A DNA stretch of 64,000 bases, from assembly GCA_938016515.1 (NCBI GenBank), contig CALILP010000034.1, positions 1 through 64,000 of the forward strand. Direction: 5' to 3'. How positions within the stretch are numbered: the first letter of the stretch is position 1; each line of letters starts with the position of its first letter. This document shows, in pieces, positions 31,367 to 42,322 of this stretch. Below the pieces are notes generated by a model that worked only from the letters and a program-made list of their open reading frames with translations, was not told where the DNA came from and searched no databases. The stretch comes from an uncultured Paracoccaceae bacterium (lineage in GTDB: Bacteria; Pseudomonadota; Alphaproteobacteria; Rhodobacterales; Rhodobacteraceae). Made by a program: the position numbers and the translations under genes.

Positions 31367-32986
31367 TTAAGATTTCTGGAACATGGCGAGCATGCGCCGT
31401 GTCACGAGGAAGCCACCGAAGATATTCACAGCAGCCATAAAGATACCAAGTGCGGCCAGTATCGAGATCAGGACCGAAGTCGATCCGACCTGCACCAACG
31501 CCCCCAGAATGATGATCGACGAGATCGCATTGGTCACGGCCATCAAAGGCGTGTGCAGCGAGTGGGCGACGTTCCAAATCACCTGGAAGCCGATGAAGAC
31601 GGACAGAATGAACACGATAAAGTGCTGCATGAAGCTGGCCGGGGCCACTGTGCCAATCAGCAAGAGCAGCGCACCGCCAAGGGCCAACAGGCCGACTTGC
31701 GTTTTCGTCTCTGTCTTGAAGTCAGCAACTTCCTTGGCGCGCTTTTCTTCAGCCGTCAGCTCTTTCGGAGCTTCCTTCTTTGGCTGTGCGGCAATTGCGG
31801 CTACCTTGGGCGGCGGCGGCGGAAAGGTAATCTCGCCCTTGTGGGTCGCCGTCGCACCCCGGATCACATCATCTTCCATGTTGTGATTGTACTTGCGGGT
31901 TTCCTCGCCAGTTTCTTCGTCTTTCACCTTGGGCGTCAGATCAGTCATCATGTGACGGATGTTGGTCGCGTAGAGTGTTGAAGACTGCGCGGCCATCCGG
32001 CTTGGGAAATCGGTGTAACCCACAATGGTCACGCCGTTTTCGGTAACGACCTTCTCGTCCTTCACGGTGCCCTCAGCGTTGCCGCCGCGTTCTGCCGCGA
32101 GGTCGACAATGACCGACCCCGGCTTCATGGACGCAATCATCTCTTTCGTCCAAAGCTTCGGCGCATCACGGCCCGGGATCAACGCCGTGGTGATCACGAT
32201 GTCCATGTCCGGGGCAATTTCGCTAAACTTCGCAAGCTGCGCCGCGGCAAACTCCGGGCTCGACACGGCGGCGTACCCACCTGTCGCTGATCCATCCTGC
32301 TGCTCTTCCTCAAAATCGAGGAACACAAACTCTGCGCCCATCGACTCAACCTGCTCGGCCACTTCGGGGCGGACGTCGAACGCATAAGTGATCGCACCGA
32401 GGGACGTTGCTGTCCCGATCGCAGCCAAACCAGCCACACCGGCACCAACAACCAAGACCTTGGCAGGCGGCACCTTGCCAGCGGCAGTCACCTGACCGGT
32501 AAAAAACCGGCCAAAGTTGTTGCCCGCCTCGATCACAGCGCGGTAGCCTGCGATATTGGCCATAGACGACAGCGCATCCATCTTCTGGGCCCGCGAGATC
32601 CGTGGAACCATGTCCATCGCAACAACGGTGGCACCCTGCTTGTTAGCAGCTTCCATCAGATCTTTGTTCTGACCGGGGTAAAAGAACGAGATCAACGTCT
32701 GTCCATCGCGCAGATGCTTGATCTCTTTCGGCTCTGGTGGGCGGACCTTGGCGACGAAATCGACTGCTTTGTAAAGGGCGGTGGCGGACTTGACGACCTC
32801 AACACCGGCGTCCTTGTAGGCAGCATCGGTGAAACCGGCAGACAGGCCCGCGCCCGCTTCGATCACACACTCATAGCCCAGCTTTTGCAGATCCTTGGCC
32901 GAGGCCGGGGTCATCGCGACCCTGTCTTCCCCCGGAAATACCTCGTTTGGCGCACCGATTTTCACAGGCAGTCTCCCACTCTTCAT
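31367..32986 (-). CDS. pntA: NAD(P) transhydrogenase subunit alpha
   Basis: [59 protein letters not shown]; start taken at internal Met. Confidence 0.97.
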   Translation of the reverse strand: MKSGRLPVKIGAPNEVFPGEDRVAMTPASAKDLQKLGYECVIEAGAGLSAGFTDAAYKDAGVEVVKSATALYKAVDFVAKVRPPEPKEIKHLRDGQTLISFFYPGQNKDLMEAANKQGATVVAMDMVPRISRAQKMDALSSMANIAGYRAVIEAGNNFGRFFTGQVTAAGKVPPAKVLVVGAGVAGLAAIGTATSLGAITYAFDVRPEVAEQVESMGAEFVFLDFEEEQQDGSATGGYAAVSSPEFAAAQLAKFSEIAPDMDIVITTALIPGRDAPKLWTKEMIASMKPGSVIVDLAAERGGNAEGTVKDEKVVTENGVTIVGYTDFPSRMAAQSSTLYATNIRHMMTDLTPKVKDEETGEETRKYNHNMEDDVIRGATATHKGEITFPPPPPKVAAIAAQPKKEAPKELTAEEKRAKEVADFKTETKTQVGLLALGGALLLLIGTVAPASFMQHFIVFILSVFIGFQVIWNVAHSLHTPLMAVTNAISSIIILGALVQVGSTSVLISILAALGIFMAAVNIFGGFLVTRRMLAMFQKS

Positions 32987-33063
32987 TCTCGCTGCGATTG
33001 CAGTATAGCGCGAAAGAAAGTTTCGCAAGGCAGGGTCCAAGCATACCTCAGTATACGTGAGCG

Positions 33064-33501
33064 CTAAAGCCAGCGGCGGGTTGTCTCGCAATACTGTGTG
33101 AAGGCCTCGCCAAAGGCTTGCTGCAACCGGGCCTCTTCGGCTTTGATAAAGCGAACAGTGATCACCCACATGAAGGCGGGCACTAGGATCAGGGCGGGCA
33201 AATGGGACTGCCAGTAGAACAGAAAGCCCGTCAGGACAAAGGCGTCACCCAGATAAATCGGATTGCGGGTTTGGCTGAACATGCCGGTTGTGACCATAGC
33301 GTCAGGATCCCTGTGCGGAATGATTGTCGTCTTATGGCGGCGCATCTGGATGACGGCGATCAGGATGAAGGCAAGGCCCGCAAGGATAAGGCACACACCC
33401 ATCAGGGCCTGCTCGTAAAAGATTTCCGCGCCGCGGGGCATCGTGGCGCCCAGCAGCAGAAACCCAAACAACCACACCGGTGGCAGATCAATCCATTTCA
33501 A
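33064..33501 (-). CDS. Isoprenylcysteine/phospholipid methyltransferase-like membrane protein
   Basis: TTGMFSQTRNPIYLGDAFVLTGF...FIKAEEARLQQAFGEAFTQYCETTRRWL. Confidence 0.9.
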   Translation of the reverse strand: MKWIDLPPVWLFGFLLLGATMPRGAEIFYEQALMGVCLILAGLAFILIAVIQMRRHKTTIIPHRDPDAMVTTGMFSQTRNPIYLGDAFVLTGFLFYWQSHLPALILVPAFMWVITVRFIKAEEARLQQAFGEAFTQYCETTRRWL

Positions 33502-33512
33502 AAGTCACAACT

Positions 33513-33554
33513 CCAAATTTTCTAGAAAACTTGTATGATTTTTCCAGAAAAATC
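33513..33554. repeat. Double palindrome element (CCAAATTTTCTAGAAAACTTG + GATTTTTCCAGAAAAATC)
   Basis: Directly at the 3' end of the HlyD-like gene; same architecture as 26241-26282. Confidence 0.75.
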
Positions 33555-33559
33555 GACCC

Positions 33560-34729
33560 CTACCGTTCCTGTAACGCCTCCTGCGACCGATAGAGCGGTT
33601 TGGTAAGATAATCCAATACAGACTTTTCACCAGTGTGCAGCTCAACGCTGGCCTGCAAACCGGGGCGCATTTCGATCTGGCTTTGCCGTGCACCCAAATC
33701 TTCTCGATCGACGACCACTGTTACCTTGTAATGCGGATCAATGTCGGGCCGGTTTTCATCTTTGAACGTATCGGCCGAAATAAACTGCACATGACCCGTC
33801 ATCGCGCCATAGATCGTATAGTCATAGGCCGTAAACTTCACTGTCGCCGATTGTCCGGGCACCACATTTGCAATGTCCTGCGGTCGGACACGCGCCTCGA
33901 CGAACAGCTCGTCACCCAGCGGTGTGATCTGCGCAATCTCTTCACCGGGCCGGACAACGCCACCAATTGTTGTAATCGGCAAGGCATTCACAATGCCGCG
34001 CATGGGGGCCGTAATCACTGTCCGGGCCAGCTGGTCATTTGCCTGCCGCAAACTTTGACCCAACTGCGCCAGCTCCTGCAATGTCTCGGAATAGGCCGCC
34101 GCCCGCTCTAACTCAGTGCCATTGATGATCTCGCTCAACTTGATTTCAGCATCTGCATCCGCCTTGCGCGCCTTCGTTACCTCGATCAGGGCTACGATAT
34201 CGCGGGCCAACATGTCTTCCATCAAGGCCAGTTCGCGGCCCGTTTCTTCTTTTACACGCTTTGCACCTGCGACCTTGGCAGCAAAGTCACTTTGCCGGGC
34301 GGCCAGCAAAGACCGCTCGGATTCCACAATGAAGGGACTGCGGGCTGCAATATTGTTGGGCACGTCAAACACCGTGTCCCCTGCCATTTCCGCCTCCAGA
34401 CGCAGGCGGCGGACCTCGGCTGCCAAAACCTGATCCTCCAGATCAGCCACCGACGTCTCAAAGTTGGTCCCCCGCAGCCGCGCGATCACATCGCCCTGCG
34501 CCACTTCGTCCCCTTCAGAGACCAACAGATCAGCCAGAATGCCCCCTTCAAGGTTTTGCACAATTTGCGGGCGCGAGGCAGAGATCACCTCGCCCTCACC
34601 GCGCACAATCTCGTCCAACAAGGCAAACTTCGCCCAGGCGACAAAGACCAAGACGGTCAGCCCCACCAGCCAGATCGTCAGGCTTGGACCCTGCAGCCGC
34701 GTGTCAAATTGTGAATCAAACGTTGCCAT
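33560..34729 (-). CDS. Type I secretion periplasmic adaptor (HlyD family)
   Basis: VRGEGEVISASRPQIVQNLEGGILADLLVSEGDEVAQGDVIARL; C-terminal beta domain GLQASVELHTGEKSVLDYLTKPLYRSQEALQER. Confidence 0.95.
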   Translation of the reverse strand: MATFDSQFDTRLQGPSLTIWLVGLTVLVFVAWAKFALLDEIVRGEGEVISASRPQIVQNLEGGILADLLVSEGDEVAQGDVIARLRGTNFETSVADLEDQVLAAEVRRLRLEAEMAGDTVFDVPNNIAARSPFIVESERSLLAARQSDFAAKVAGAKRVKEETGRELALMEDMLARDIVALIEVTKARKADADAEIKLSEIINGTELERAAAYSETLQELAQLGQSLRQANDQLARTVITAPMRGIVNALPITTIGGVVRPGEEIAQITPLGDELFVEARVRPQDIANVVPGQSATVKFTAYDYTIYGAMTGHVQFISADTFKDENRPDIDPHYKVTVVVDREDLGARQSQIEMRPGLQASVELHTGEKSVLDYLTKPLYRSQEALQER

Positions 34730-34732
34730 CGG

Positions 34733-36925
34733 TTATCCCGCTTTCTTTGCTTTTTGGAGATGCGCCAGCACCTCATCTTTTGGTCCGTCCACGGTCAGGC
34801 GACCGTTTTGTAAGATCATCGTCCGGTCCGTGAGCGCCAGAATAGGCACGCGGTGCGTTGCGATAATCGCAGTCCGCCCGTCCAGCCATGTCTGCAAACG
34901 ATCCACCAATGTGGATTCCAGCGTCTGATCCAGCGCCGCCGTCGGTTCGTCCAGCAGACATACTTTCGGGTCCTGCAACCACAGCCGCGCCCAGCCAATC
35001 GACTGTCGCTGGCCGATGGACAGACCCTCACCGCCATCGCGGATTTCCAGATCAAGGCCTTTGGGGTGGTTGCGCACAAATGGCCCTAGCCCGGCAAAGT
35101 CCAAGGCCGCAAACATCCGGTCATCATCACGTTCCAACAACGTTAGGTTCAGGTTCTCGCGCAAGGTGCCCGCAAACAGGCGTACTTCTTGGCTGAGATA
35201 GCCAATCTGACGACGCAAATCGCGCGACATCACCTGCCCCATATCGATGCCATCAATCAGAATGCGTCCGTCAGTAGGGCGATGCAGTCCTGAAAGCACC
35301 TTCAACAGTGTCGACTTGCCAGAGCCATTGGCCCCCAGAACAGCCACCTTCTGGCCCGGCTTGATCGCCAAAGCGGGGATATCCAACGTATCGGCGGCCT
35401 CTTCGTCATAGGTGTAACGCAGGGCCCGTAACTCGAATCCGCCCCTGATTGCATTCTTGCGCAGATAGCTGCGGCCGTCCTCAACGTCTTGCGGGGCTTC
35501 GGCGACACCGTCCAGCGCCTCCAACGCGGCCTTGACCTGTGACCATCGGGCGAAAGTTGACGCAAGCCCGGTCAACGGCCCCAACGTCCGGGATGTCAGG
35601 ATGCCAACGGCGATGATCGTGCCCACAGTAAACGCGCCCTGAAACACCAGAAACGTCCCAACAACCACGGCTGAGACATAGGTGGCCTGCTGCACGCCCT
35701 GAGACCAGAACGTCAGGGTCGCAGACAGCTTGCGCTGTTCGGATGTGGCCAAGGATGACAAGGCATTCAACTCGCCCCAAATCCGGCGAAACCTTTCCTC
35801 TCCGCGATGGGCCTTGATCGTGTCTGCGTCGTAAATCGCCTCATGCAACAGCCGGGACGCCTTGGTCGAGGCCCCTTGGGTTTCCAAGGTCAGCCGCATC
35901 ATCTTGCGTTGCATAAAGAACGAGGGCAGCACCATCAGGATACCCCCCACCACCAGCACCCACACAACCGGACCGCCAATAGAGGCCACGAGTGCAAGGA
36001 ACAAAAAGATAAACGGCAAATCGGTCAACGTGCCAATGGTCGAGGCTGTAAAGAACTCGCGAATGGACGAAAACTCGCGCACGGCAGCAAAAGTTCCAGA
36101 CGGCGTCTGGCCCTTGATCCCCGCTTGCATCCCCAGCAACCGGTTCATCAGCAACGACTGAATGCGCAGCTCCATCTGGCGACCAGCACCGTCCATCAGC
36201 CGGGCGCGGGCAATCCGCAAACCAGCCTCAAGCAACATCGCAAGGCCGGCCCCAATCGCCAGCACCCAAAGCGTGGCAACAGATTGGTGTGGGATCACAC
36301 GGTCATAGACCTGCAAAGCAAACAACGCGACAGCCACAGCCAACAGGTTTGCAACAAACGACCCGAGGCACACCTCGAACATGATCCGCTTGTATTTCTT
36401 GATCTCACCCCAGAACCAATGATCGGGCTTGGCTTTCGTGGCATGACGGCGGCTAAGCTCTGCAACCGCGACATCAGCCTTGACCACGGTGCCTGTGAAA
36501 ACAGGGGCAAAGTCGGCGACATCCACTTCGACGCGGTGATCGCTGGCCTTAGCATCATAGATGATCAGGGTCTCGGCCACTTGTTCCAGCACCAACACCA
36601 TCTCGCCATCAGCAACCTGCGCTAAAGCAGGCCAGGTCTTGGGTTCTGCGACGGCGGACTTTGCAACGGCTGTCAAACCGGTACCGGCCAACACCTTGGC
36701 GACACCTGCAGGATCACGGCTTTGACTTTCCAAAACGTCGTCATGCGGCAAATCCACGCCCAGCAATCCGGCATATACGGACACCAGCTTGGCCTGCTCT
36801 ATGGCACGGGTTTGATGGCGGGTCGGGACATTTGCAACCGGAGTCGCGACTCTTTTGGGTTCGATCTTGGTCAGGGTCGCGCCACGCGCGCCATTGATGT
36901 CAAAGGATAAGACGGGAGGGCTCAT
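34733..36925 (-). CDS. Type I secretion ABC permease/ATPase (LapB-like, with N-terminal C39-like domain)
   Basis: Walker A VLGANGSGKSTLLKVLSGL; signature GGEGLSIGQRQSIGWARLWLQDPKVCLLDEPTAALDQTLE. Confidence 0.95.
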   Translation of the reverse strand: MSPPVLSFDINGARGATLTKIEPKRVATPVANVPTRHQTRAIEQAKLVSVYAGLLGVDLPHDDVLESQSRDPAGVAKVLAGTGLTAVAKSAVAEPKTWPALAQVADGEMVLVLEQVAETLIIYDAKASDHRVEVDVADFAPVFTGTVVKADVAVAELSRRHATKAKPDHWFWGEIKKYKRIMFEVCLGSFVANLLAVAVALFALQVYDRVIPHQSVATLWVLAIGAGLAMLLEAGLRIARARLMDGAGRQMELRIQSLLMNRLLGMQAGIKGQTPSGTFAAVREFSSIREFFTASTIGTLTDLPFIFLFLALVASIGGPVVWVLVVGGILMVLPSFFMQRKMMRLTLETQGASTKASRLLHEAIYDADTIKAHRGEERFRRIWGELNALSSLATSEQRKLSATLTFWSQGVQQATYVSAVVVGTFLVFQGAFTVGTIIAVGILTSRTLGPLTGLASTFARWSQVKAALEALDGVAEAPQDVEDGRSYLRKNAIRGGFELRALRYTYDEEAADTLDIPALAIKPGQKVAVLGANGSGKSTLLKVLSGLHRPTDGRILIDGIDMGQVMSRDLRRQIGYLSQEVRLFAGTLRENLNLTLLERDDDRMFAALDFAGLGPFVRNHPKGLDLEIRDGGEGLSIGQRQSIGWARLWLQDPKVCLLDEPTAALDQTLESTLVDRLQTWLDGRTAIIATHRVPILALTDRTMILQNGRLTVDGPKDEVLAHLQKAKKAG

Positions 36926-38268
36926 ATCTGTTCTCCATTCACCAGCGCACCCATCCGGGCGGCGATGCGTAGTTCCATGCGGGCGATTTCATAGCGCAAA
37001 GCCACAGCCTCGCGTTCGGTGCGAACCTTTGTCTCAAAGACCCCCACCACGTCAGGCACAGATCGGTGACCTGACCTGCGTTGCTCCGCAAACACCTGAT
37101 AATTGGCGTCGGCTTGCTCGGCCAAAACAGCGGCTTGCACCTCTTGGCGACGCAACGAGGCCAACTGAGACTGCAGGGCCTGTAACGACCGGTTCGCATC
37201 TTCCTGAACCTGACCCACGCGGGCGGCAGCAGCCTGACGCTGGGCGTCCAACGCGTCCAGTGAGGCACCGGTTCCAAGGCCAAAGCCCTCAGCGGCACCC
37301 ACATTTAAGCCACCCGACGACCCGCCATTTCCGGCAACGCCAGTGGCGGTAACCTGCGGCAAGAACCCAGCGCGTGCAGCGATACTCTCCGCAATCGCGC
37401 GCGCGGCCTCGGCCTCGGCCTTCATCACGGTCAATGCGCGATCACCCGGACCAGCCTGACCCACAGACGACAAGCCAGAGACACCGTCCAATGGTGTGGC
37501 GGCCATCGCGTTTAGCTCTGCCATCGCGGTGGCAGCGTTTTCACGATCCAAAGCCATATCAGCCTGCATCTGATTGCGCTTTTGCACCACGATTTGCAGG
37601 TCCACGCGGTTAGACACGCCGCCCTTCACGCGTTCTTCCATGACGTAAGCGAAATGATCCATCCGCTCCATCGCGTCGGCATTCACGCGTGCCTGTGCCC
37701 TCGCGGCTTGGGCATTCAGGTACAGACCCAAAGCTGTCATTACCCGATCATTTGTATTTTCAGCCAAAGCGACAGCTGCGACCTCGACATCGGCCTGCGC
37801 ATAGTCGCGTTCGGCCTTTTTACGGCCATTATCGAACAAGACCTGTTCGACAACCAGCTGGGCCACAACATCACTAAGAGAGGTCAAGGAAATCGTCGGG
37901 CCCAATGTCGGCAACCAATTCGTCGCCTCGGCCTCAGAACGCAGCATCGCGGCCCGCAAATCGGCCTCTGCGGCGCGGCTGTTTGCGGCCAACACGGAAG
38001 ACGCAACCTGTTGATACGCCCCCTCGCCCAGAACAGTGCGGCGGTTCAACAACCCCTCGATGATCGCAGATTGCGTCCCGTCCTGCATATTTGCATCTAA
38101 CGCAGCTTGTGGTGCGGCAGCCGATGCCTGCACCACCTCATCCTGTCCGCTAAACATGGAAAACGGCGCACGGGCGACATCGCCCAATTGCGCCGTGTTC
38201 ATGCAGCCTGATACGGCTGCGACGCCCGAAAGCATCAATACTATACGAATATTGCCCCAGCCATTCAC
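36922..38268 (-). CDS. TolC family outer membrane efflux/secretion protein
   Basis: Lipoprotein-like N-terminus (SGCMNTAQ), coiled-coil repeats typical of TolC-like proteins; overlaps start of ABC gene. Confidence 0.9.
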   Translation of the reverse strand: MNGWGNIRIVLMLSGVAAVSGCMNTAQLGDVARAPFSMFSGQDEVVQASAAAPQAALDANMQDGTQSAIIEGLLNRRTVLGEGAYQQVASSVLAANSRAAEADLRAAMLRSEAEATNWLPTLGPTISLTSLSDVVAQLVVEQVLFDNGRKKAERDYAQADVEVAAVALAENTNDRVMTALGLYLNAQAARAQARVNADAMERMDHFAYVMEERVKGGVSNRVDLQIVVQKRNQMQADMALDRENAATAMAELNAMAATPLDGVSGLSSVGQAGPGDRALTVMKAEAEAARAIAESIAARAGFLPQVTATGVAGNGGSSGGLNVGAAEGFGLGTGASLDALDAQRQAAAARVGQVQEDANRSLQALQSQLASLRRQEVQAAVLAEQADANYQVFAEQRRSGHRSVPDVVGVFETKVRTEREAVALRYEIARMELRIAARMGALVNGEQI

Positions 38269-38387
38269 CTGGCCACCCCGCCTATATACCTGCCAATGCC
38301 AACCCTCCGACCACTTATGCGGTTCTTTGAGGGGGTAACCCGGGGCGATCTTTGCGCCGCCCTCAGGTCTGATTATTCAAGCCCGTC

Positions 38388-41096
38388 TTAGACGACAGGG
38401 TTCAGCTGGATCGCGCTTTCGATCACAAGGCTGGTGTCATCACCAAGACTGTAGACATCGTAGGTCTGACCTTCGATTGTCCGCGTCTCGGTTGCAGCAA
38501 CGCCATTCAGCTCGTCCATGCGGACGACGTCATCGCTGCCACCGTGGATCACCAACTCGTTGTCATTGTCTGACAAGGCGCGCAGTTGCTCTGCGGTGAT
38601 CGTCAGCTCGGTACCACTGGTGTAATCGAGATCGATCGCACCAATATTGAAGGCATCCAGCGCACCGCTATCAAGATCCAGGTTGTTGTTGGCTGTCTCT
38701 TCCAGTGCGACCAGCGTGGCGTTGGTGTTGCCGGCTGTATCGCCTGTGTCCACAATCAGATGAGATCCGTCAGGAACCACTTCGTCAGCTGCAAACTCGT
38801 ACTGGCTGTCGCCATTGGCACGACTAAAGCTATCGACCACTGACACAGCCTCTGCACCTGCAGCACCGTCTGTGTACTGGTAGAAGTCAGCGCCATCCTC
38901 GAGCGGAACATCCACGCGGACTTCGGATACGCCGGTATCGACACGGAACACACCTTCGATGTTCGGCTCGTCTGGGACCATCAGATCGACAGTCACGGTA
39001 TCACTGATTGATGCTGTGTTACCTGCGACATCAGTTGCACTCACGACAATCTCGGCCTGAAAGTCATCGGCCTCACCAGCCGCGATCGTTTGCATGTCTG
39101 CGGCGGTAAAGTCGACTGACCATTCGCCGGACGCGGTCACAGTCGCTGTGCGCGTTACGCCGCCAAAGTCGACCACAACGGTCGAGCCTTCTTCGACCAC
39201 ACCTGTCAGGGTGACTCCGTCGGAGGCTTCGGCGTTGTTGATCACGTCGTCGCCTTCAACAGCACCGTCGTCGAACGCGAGACGATTTACGTAGGTGTCA
39301 TAGTCAATAGAGGTGTCGGTTGTTGCAGTATTGCCCGCAGCGTCCGTGGCGGTCGCAGACACGTGCGCCTGACCTTCACCTGCGGCAGGAAGCGTTGCGC
39401 CGTCAAAGTCAGCAGACCAAACACCGTTACCATCTGCGGTGACCGTCTGGGTATGCCCATCAAACGTCACTTCCACAGAGGCATCAGCATCCGTGTCGCC
39501 GGTCAATGTGATGCCATCTTCGCGCTCTGCAAAGTTGACCACGCCATCCGCACCGCCTGCATTGTCGTCGATGGTGATGCTGATATCCGTATCAATCGTC
39601 ACCGACCCGGTTGCCGTGGCAGAGTTGCCAGCCGCATCCGTTGCCGTTGCAGATACCGGGACAGTCAGCTCGCCCGTTGGCAGCTCTGCGCTGGTAAAGA
39701 CGGACGACCAGTTGCCGTCGCCATCAGCCTGCACAGTATGCTGAACGTCGCCCAAGGTGACGACGACAGTGGCGTTGGCCTCTGTAAGGCCTGTCATCTC
39801 AACACCGCTTGGATGCTCGGCGGCATTCACAACACCGTCCGCGCCGCCAGCGCTGTCATCCAACGTCAGATCAATGATCGTATCCACAACAACGGTCCCA
39901 GATGTGGACCCCGTGTTTCCAACGCTGTCTGTGGCATTCACAGTGATATCAAGATCGTATTCGCCTTGATCAATCACGCCTGCAGCAACATCCAGCGACC
40001 AGGTGCCGCCAGAAACGGTTGCATCGTATGTGTTGCCACCAAAGGTCACCGTCACAGTGGACCCGGCATCAACCGTTCCGGTCAGTGTGAACCCGTCGGA
40101 TTCTTCGGCAAAGTTGATGGTGCCGTCGGTTTCGACTGTTTCCGTTTCGATCGTGACGTTCACAACGGTATCAACAACCAAAGCGTCATCCGCCGTAGCA
40201 GAGCCACCCTCGTTGGTGACAGTAACACTGATGTCTTGCTCGTATTCGCCGTCAGCCACCTCGTCGGTTGTTAGGCTGACCGACCATGTGCCATCATCAC
40301 CGATCGTGATGTCCTTGGTTACATCGCCGACAGTGACCGTTCCGGTCGCACCCGGCGTGCCGGTGCCGGTGATGTCGACACCATCAGCATAGTCTTCGGC
40401 ATTCACGGTCGTGCCAGTGTCGCGGGTACCGGATGTAAATGTCACGGTTGGCGCTTCCAGATCATCGCCGCTTTCGCCGCCAGTCGAACTGTCATCACCA
40501 TCGCCACCATCAGGAGTGTCGTCAGGCTCGTCGTCGCTGCTACCGCTATCGCCAAGCACTTCGCCTCCAGTGCTGTCACCGTCACCACCGCCGCTCGCCA
40601 GCAAGCCAAGACCGGCCAGCGCTGCGGCGCCACCAATCAAAGGCAAAGCATTGCCAAAGGTGCTGCTGGTGATGCCAGCGGCTTCAACCGGAACAACGCC
40701 GGGGATCGCCACGTCAGAGCCGCGCACGAAATAAAGATCGTCGTCAGGGCTCCATTTCCCAAAGCTGTCCGCCTCAGCATAAGAGGCATACATCAAGTTG
40801 CCCTCACCCGCAGAGAGATTGGCCTCCGCCAAGGCACCGTTGGCCGAGATGAACAGATCGGCAACCGGGGCACCGTTGACACCGAAGAACCCATCGAGGG
40901 TCAAGACAGTACCATCTACCAATGTGATCTGCAGTGCACTACCTGCGCGTGTGTAGGAAAGGATATTACCGCGCATCAGGTTCAGCGAGATATCTTGCCC
41001 CGCGCCCACTGATACTGCATTGCCGTCAGCCCCACCAAGGGACCCACGCTGAACTACGCCCGCGTCACCGCGAACAACGAAATCAATCGCTGACAT
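38388..41096 (-). CDS. BapA-prefix, Ig-like-repeat type I secreted adhesin-like protein
   Basis: 902 aa; N-terminal BapA prefix-like region; low-complexity acidic linker; about five tandem ~95-100 aa Ig-like repeats (ATDAAGNSATATGSVTIDTD...); adjacent to complete T1SS. Confidence 0.88.
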   Translation of the reverse strand: MSAIDFVVRGDAGVVQRGSLGGADGNAVSVGAGQDISLNLMRGNILSYTRAGSALQITLVDGTVLTLDGFFGVNGAPVADLFISANGALAEANLSAGEGNLMYASYAEADSFGKWSPDDDLYFVRGSDVAIPGVVPVEAAGITSSTFGNALPLIGGAAALAGLGLLASGGGDGDSTGGEVLGDSGSSDDEPDDTPDGGDGDDSSTGGESGDDLEAPTVTFTSGTRDTGTTVNAEDYADGVDITGTGTPGATGTVTVGDVTKDITIGDDGTWSVSLTTDEVADGEYEQDISVTVTNEGGSATADDALVVDTVVNVTIETETVETDGTINFAEESDGFTLTGTVDAGSTVTVTFGGNTYDATVSGGTWSLDVAAGVIDQGEYDLDITVNATDSVGNTGSTSGTVVVDTIIDLTLDDSAGGADGVVNAAEHPSGVEMTGLTEANATVVVTLGDVQHTVQADGDGNWSSVFTSAELPTGELTVPVSATATDAAGNSATATGSVTIDTDISITIDDNAGGADGVVNFAEREDGITLTGDTDADASVEVTFDGHTQTVTADGNGVWSADFDGATLPAAGEGQAHVSATATDAAGNTATTDTSIDYDTYVNRLAFDDGAVEGDDVINNAEASDGVTLTGVVEEGSTVVVDFGGVTRTATVTASGEWSVDFTAADMQTIAAGEADDFQAEIVVSATDVAGNTASISDTVTVDLMVPDEPNIEGVFRVDTGVSEVRVDVPLEDGADFYQYTDGAAGAEAVSVVDSFSRANGDSQYEFAADEVVPDGSHLIVDTGDTAGNTNATLVALEETANNNLDLDSGALDAFNIGAIDLDYTSGTELTITAEQLRALSDNDNELVIHGGSDDVVRMDELNGVAATETRTIEGQTYDVYSLGDDTSLVIESAIQLNPVV

Positions 41097-41251
41097 TTAC
41101 TTGCTCCGCCTCTATTGCGCCCTCTTTGCGGGACGCACTTTTTAATTAACGAAGACGGTAACGATACCGATTCGCCGTGGCTAGGGGGAATCGGCGAAAA
41201 AATGACTCACAACGGGCAAACTGCGGCAAAAAAGACTCAGGTCGTAACTTT

Positions 41252-42121
41252 CTACAAAATACCGCTGGATTCACTTCCACTGGCAACTGACTGAGGTTGT
41301 TCCACAAAATATAGTTTCGCGTTCAAGACCGCGCCAAGCAAAATAAGGTATGCGCTGATGTATAACCACAAAAGCATACCGATCACGGCGCCGATAGACC
41401 CGTAGACCTCGTTGTAATTGCCAAAATTGGTCAGATAAAACGACAGCCCGACTGATGCGCCAATCCAAACGACAACCACCACAGCGGCCCCGATTGTCAC
41501 CCAAGGCCGTCGATTTGGACGCATATTTGGACCAAACCGGTACAAGATACTCAAGCCCGCAAACAGCACGAACAAAGCAATCAACCAACGCACCCCTTCC
41601 AGTATCCATGCGGTGGAACTCGCCAATGGCACGAAAGCAAGAACAACTGGCAGGATGACAACCGTAAGGAGCGCTGTAATCGCAAGCATCACCAGCGATA
41701 CCGTCAGCAACAAAGCCACAAAGGCTTGCCGGATACCGTTGCGTTGCGGGACGCCTTCAATCGCGTTGATCCCACCAATCAAACCCGCCACAGCAGCGCG
41801 CGATGACCACAATGCCAAAGCAATCGACACAAAAGTGGCCCACCCCAAGGTATCAGTGCGCGCATTCAGCAGGCTTTGTATCTGTGCTTGAAAGATATTG
41901 TAGGCGTCTTGCGGGATCACCTCTTCCATCAGGGCAAGCTGATCGGACACAATGACGGGGTCTGCGACAAGGCCAAAAACAGCAATGACCGCAGCGATGC
42001 CGGGAAAAACACCGAACATACCAAAAAAGGCAACGCCTGCTGCAATCAGACCAATGTGGCGCTCGCCTGCGGCGGTCCAGATATCATAGGCCGCTCGCCA
42101 AATCGCCAAAACACGGTTCAC
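41252..42121 (-). CDS. YihY/BrkB family membrane protein
   Basis: GLIAAGVAFFGMFGVFPGIAAVIAVFGLVADP...WASFVSIALALWSSRAAVAGLIGGINAIEGVPQRN-like. Confidence 0.93.
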   Translation of the reverse strand: MNRVLAIWRAAYDIWTAAGERHIGLIAAGVAFFGMFGVFPGIAAVIAVFGLVADPVIVSDQLALMEEVIPQDAYNIFQAQIQSLLNARTDTLGWATFVSIALALWSSRAAVAGLIGGINAIEGVPQRNGIRQAFVALLLTVSLVMLAITALLTVVILPVVLAFVPLASSTAWILEGVRWLIALFVLFAGLSILYRFGPNMRPNRRPWVTIGAAVVVVVWIGASVGLSFYLTNFGNYNEVYGSIGAVIGMLLWLYISAYLILLGAVLNAKLYFVEQPQSVASGSESSGIL

Positions 42122-42322
42122 ACCAAATCCCTCACTGCTTGAGTACTACTTAGTATAGTAGCTGAGGCATATCCACCTACCGCCCCTAGATCACCTTGGC
42201 AAAACTGTGATCTTTTTCCTGCCATTCCCGCCGATGACGCTGCCCACACGTCGAATCGGTTTTTGCTGACAGGCCTTGCGTTTAGGCTATCGCAAAAGGC
42301 ACCCAGAAAGCCGGAAAAGCAG

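Noticed and set aside
35807-36625. 272-aa plus-strand ORF opposite the T1SS ABC gene
   Set aside because: Shadow ORF over a well-supported transporter.
39363-40274. 303-aa plus-strand ORF inside the BapA-like gene
   Set aside because: Antisense to a repetitive coding sequence; no family features.
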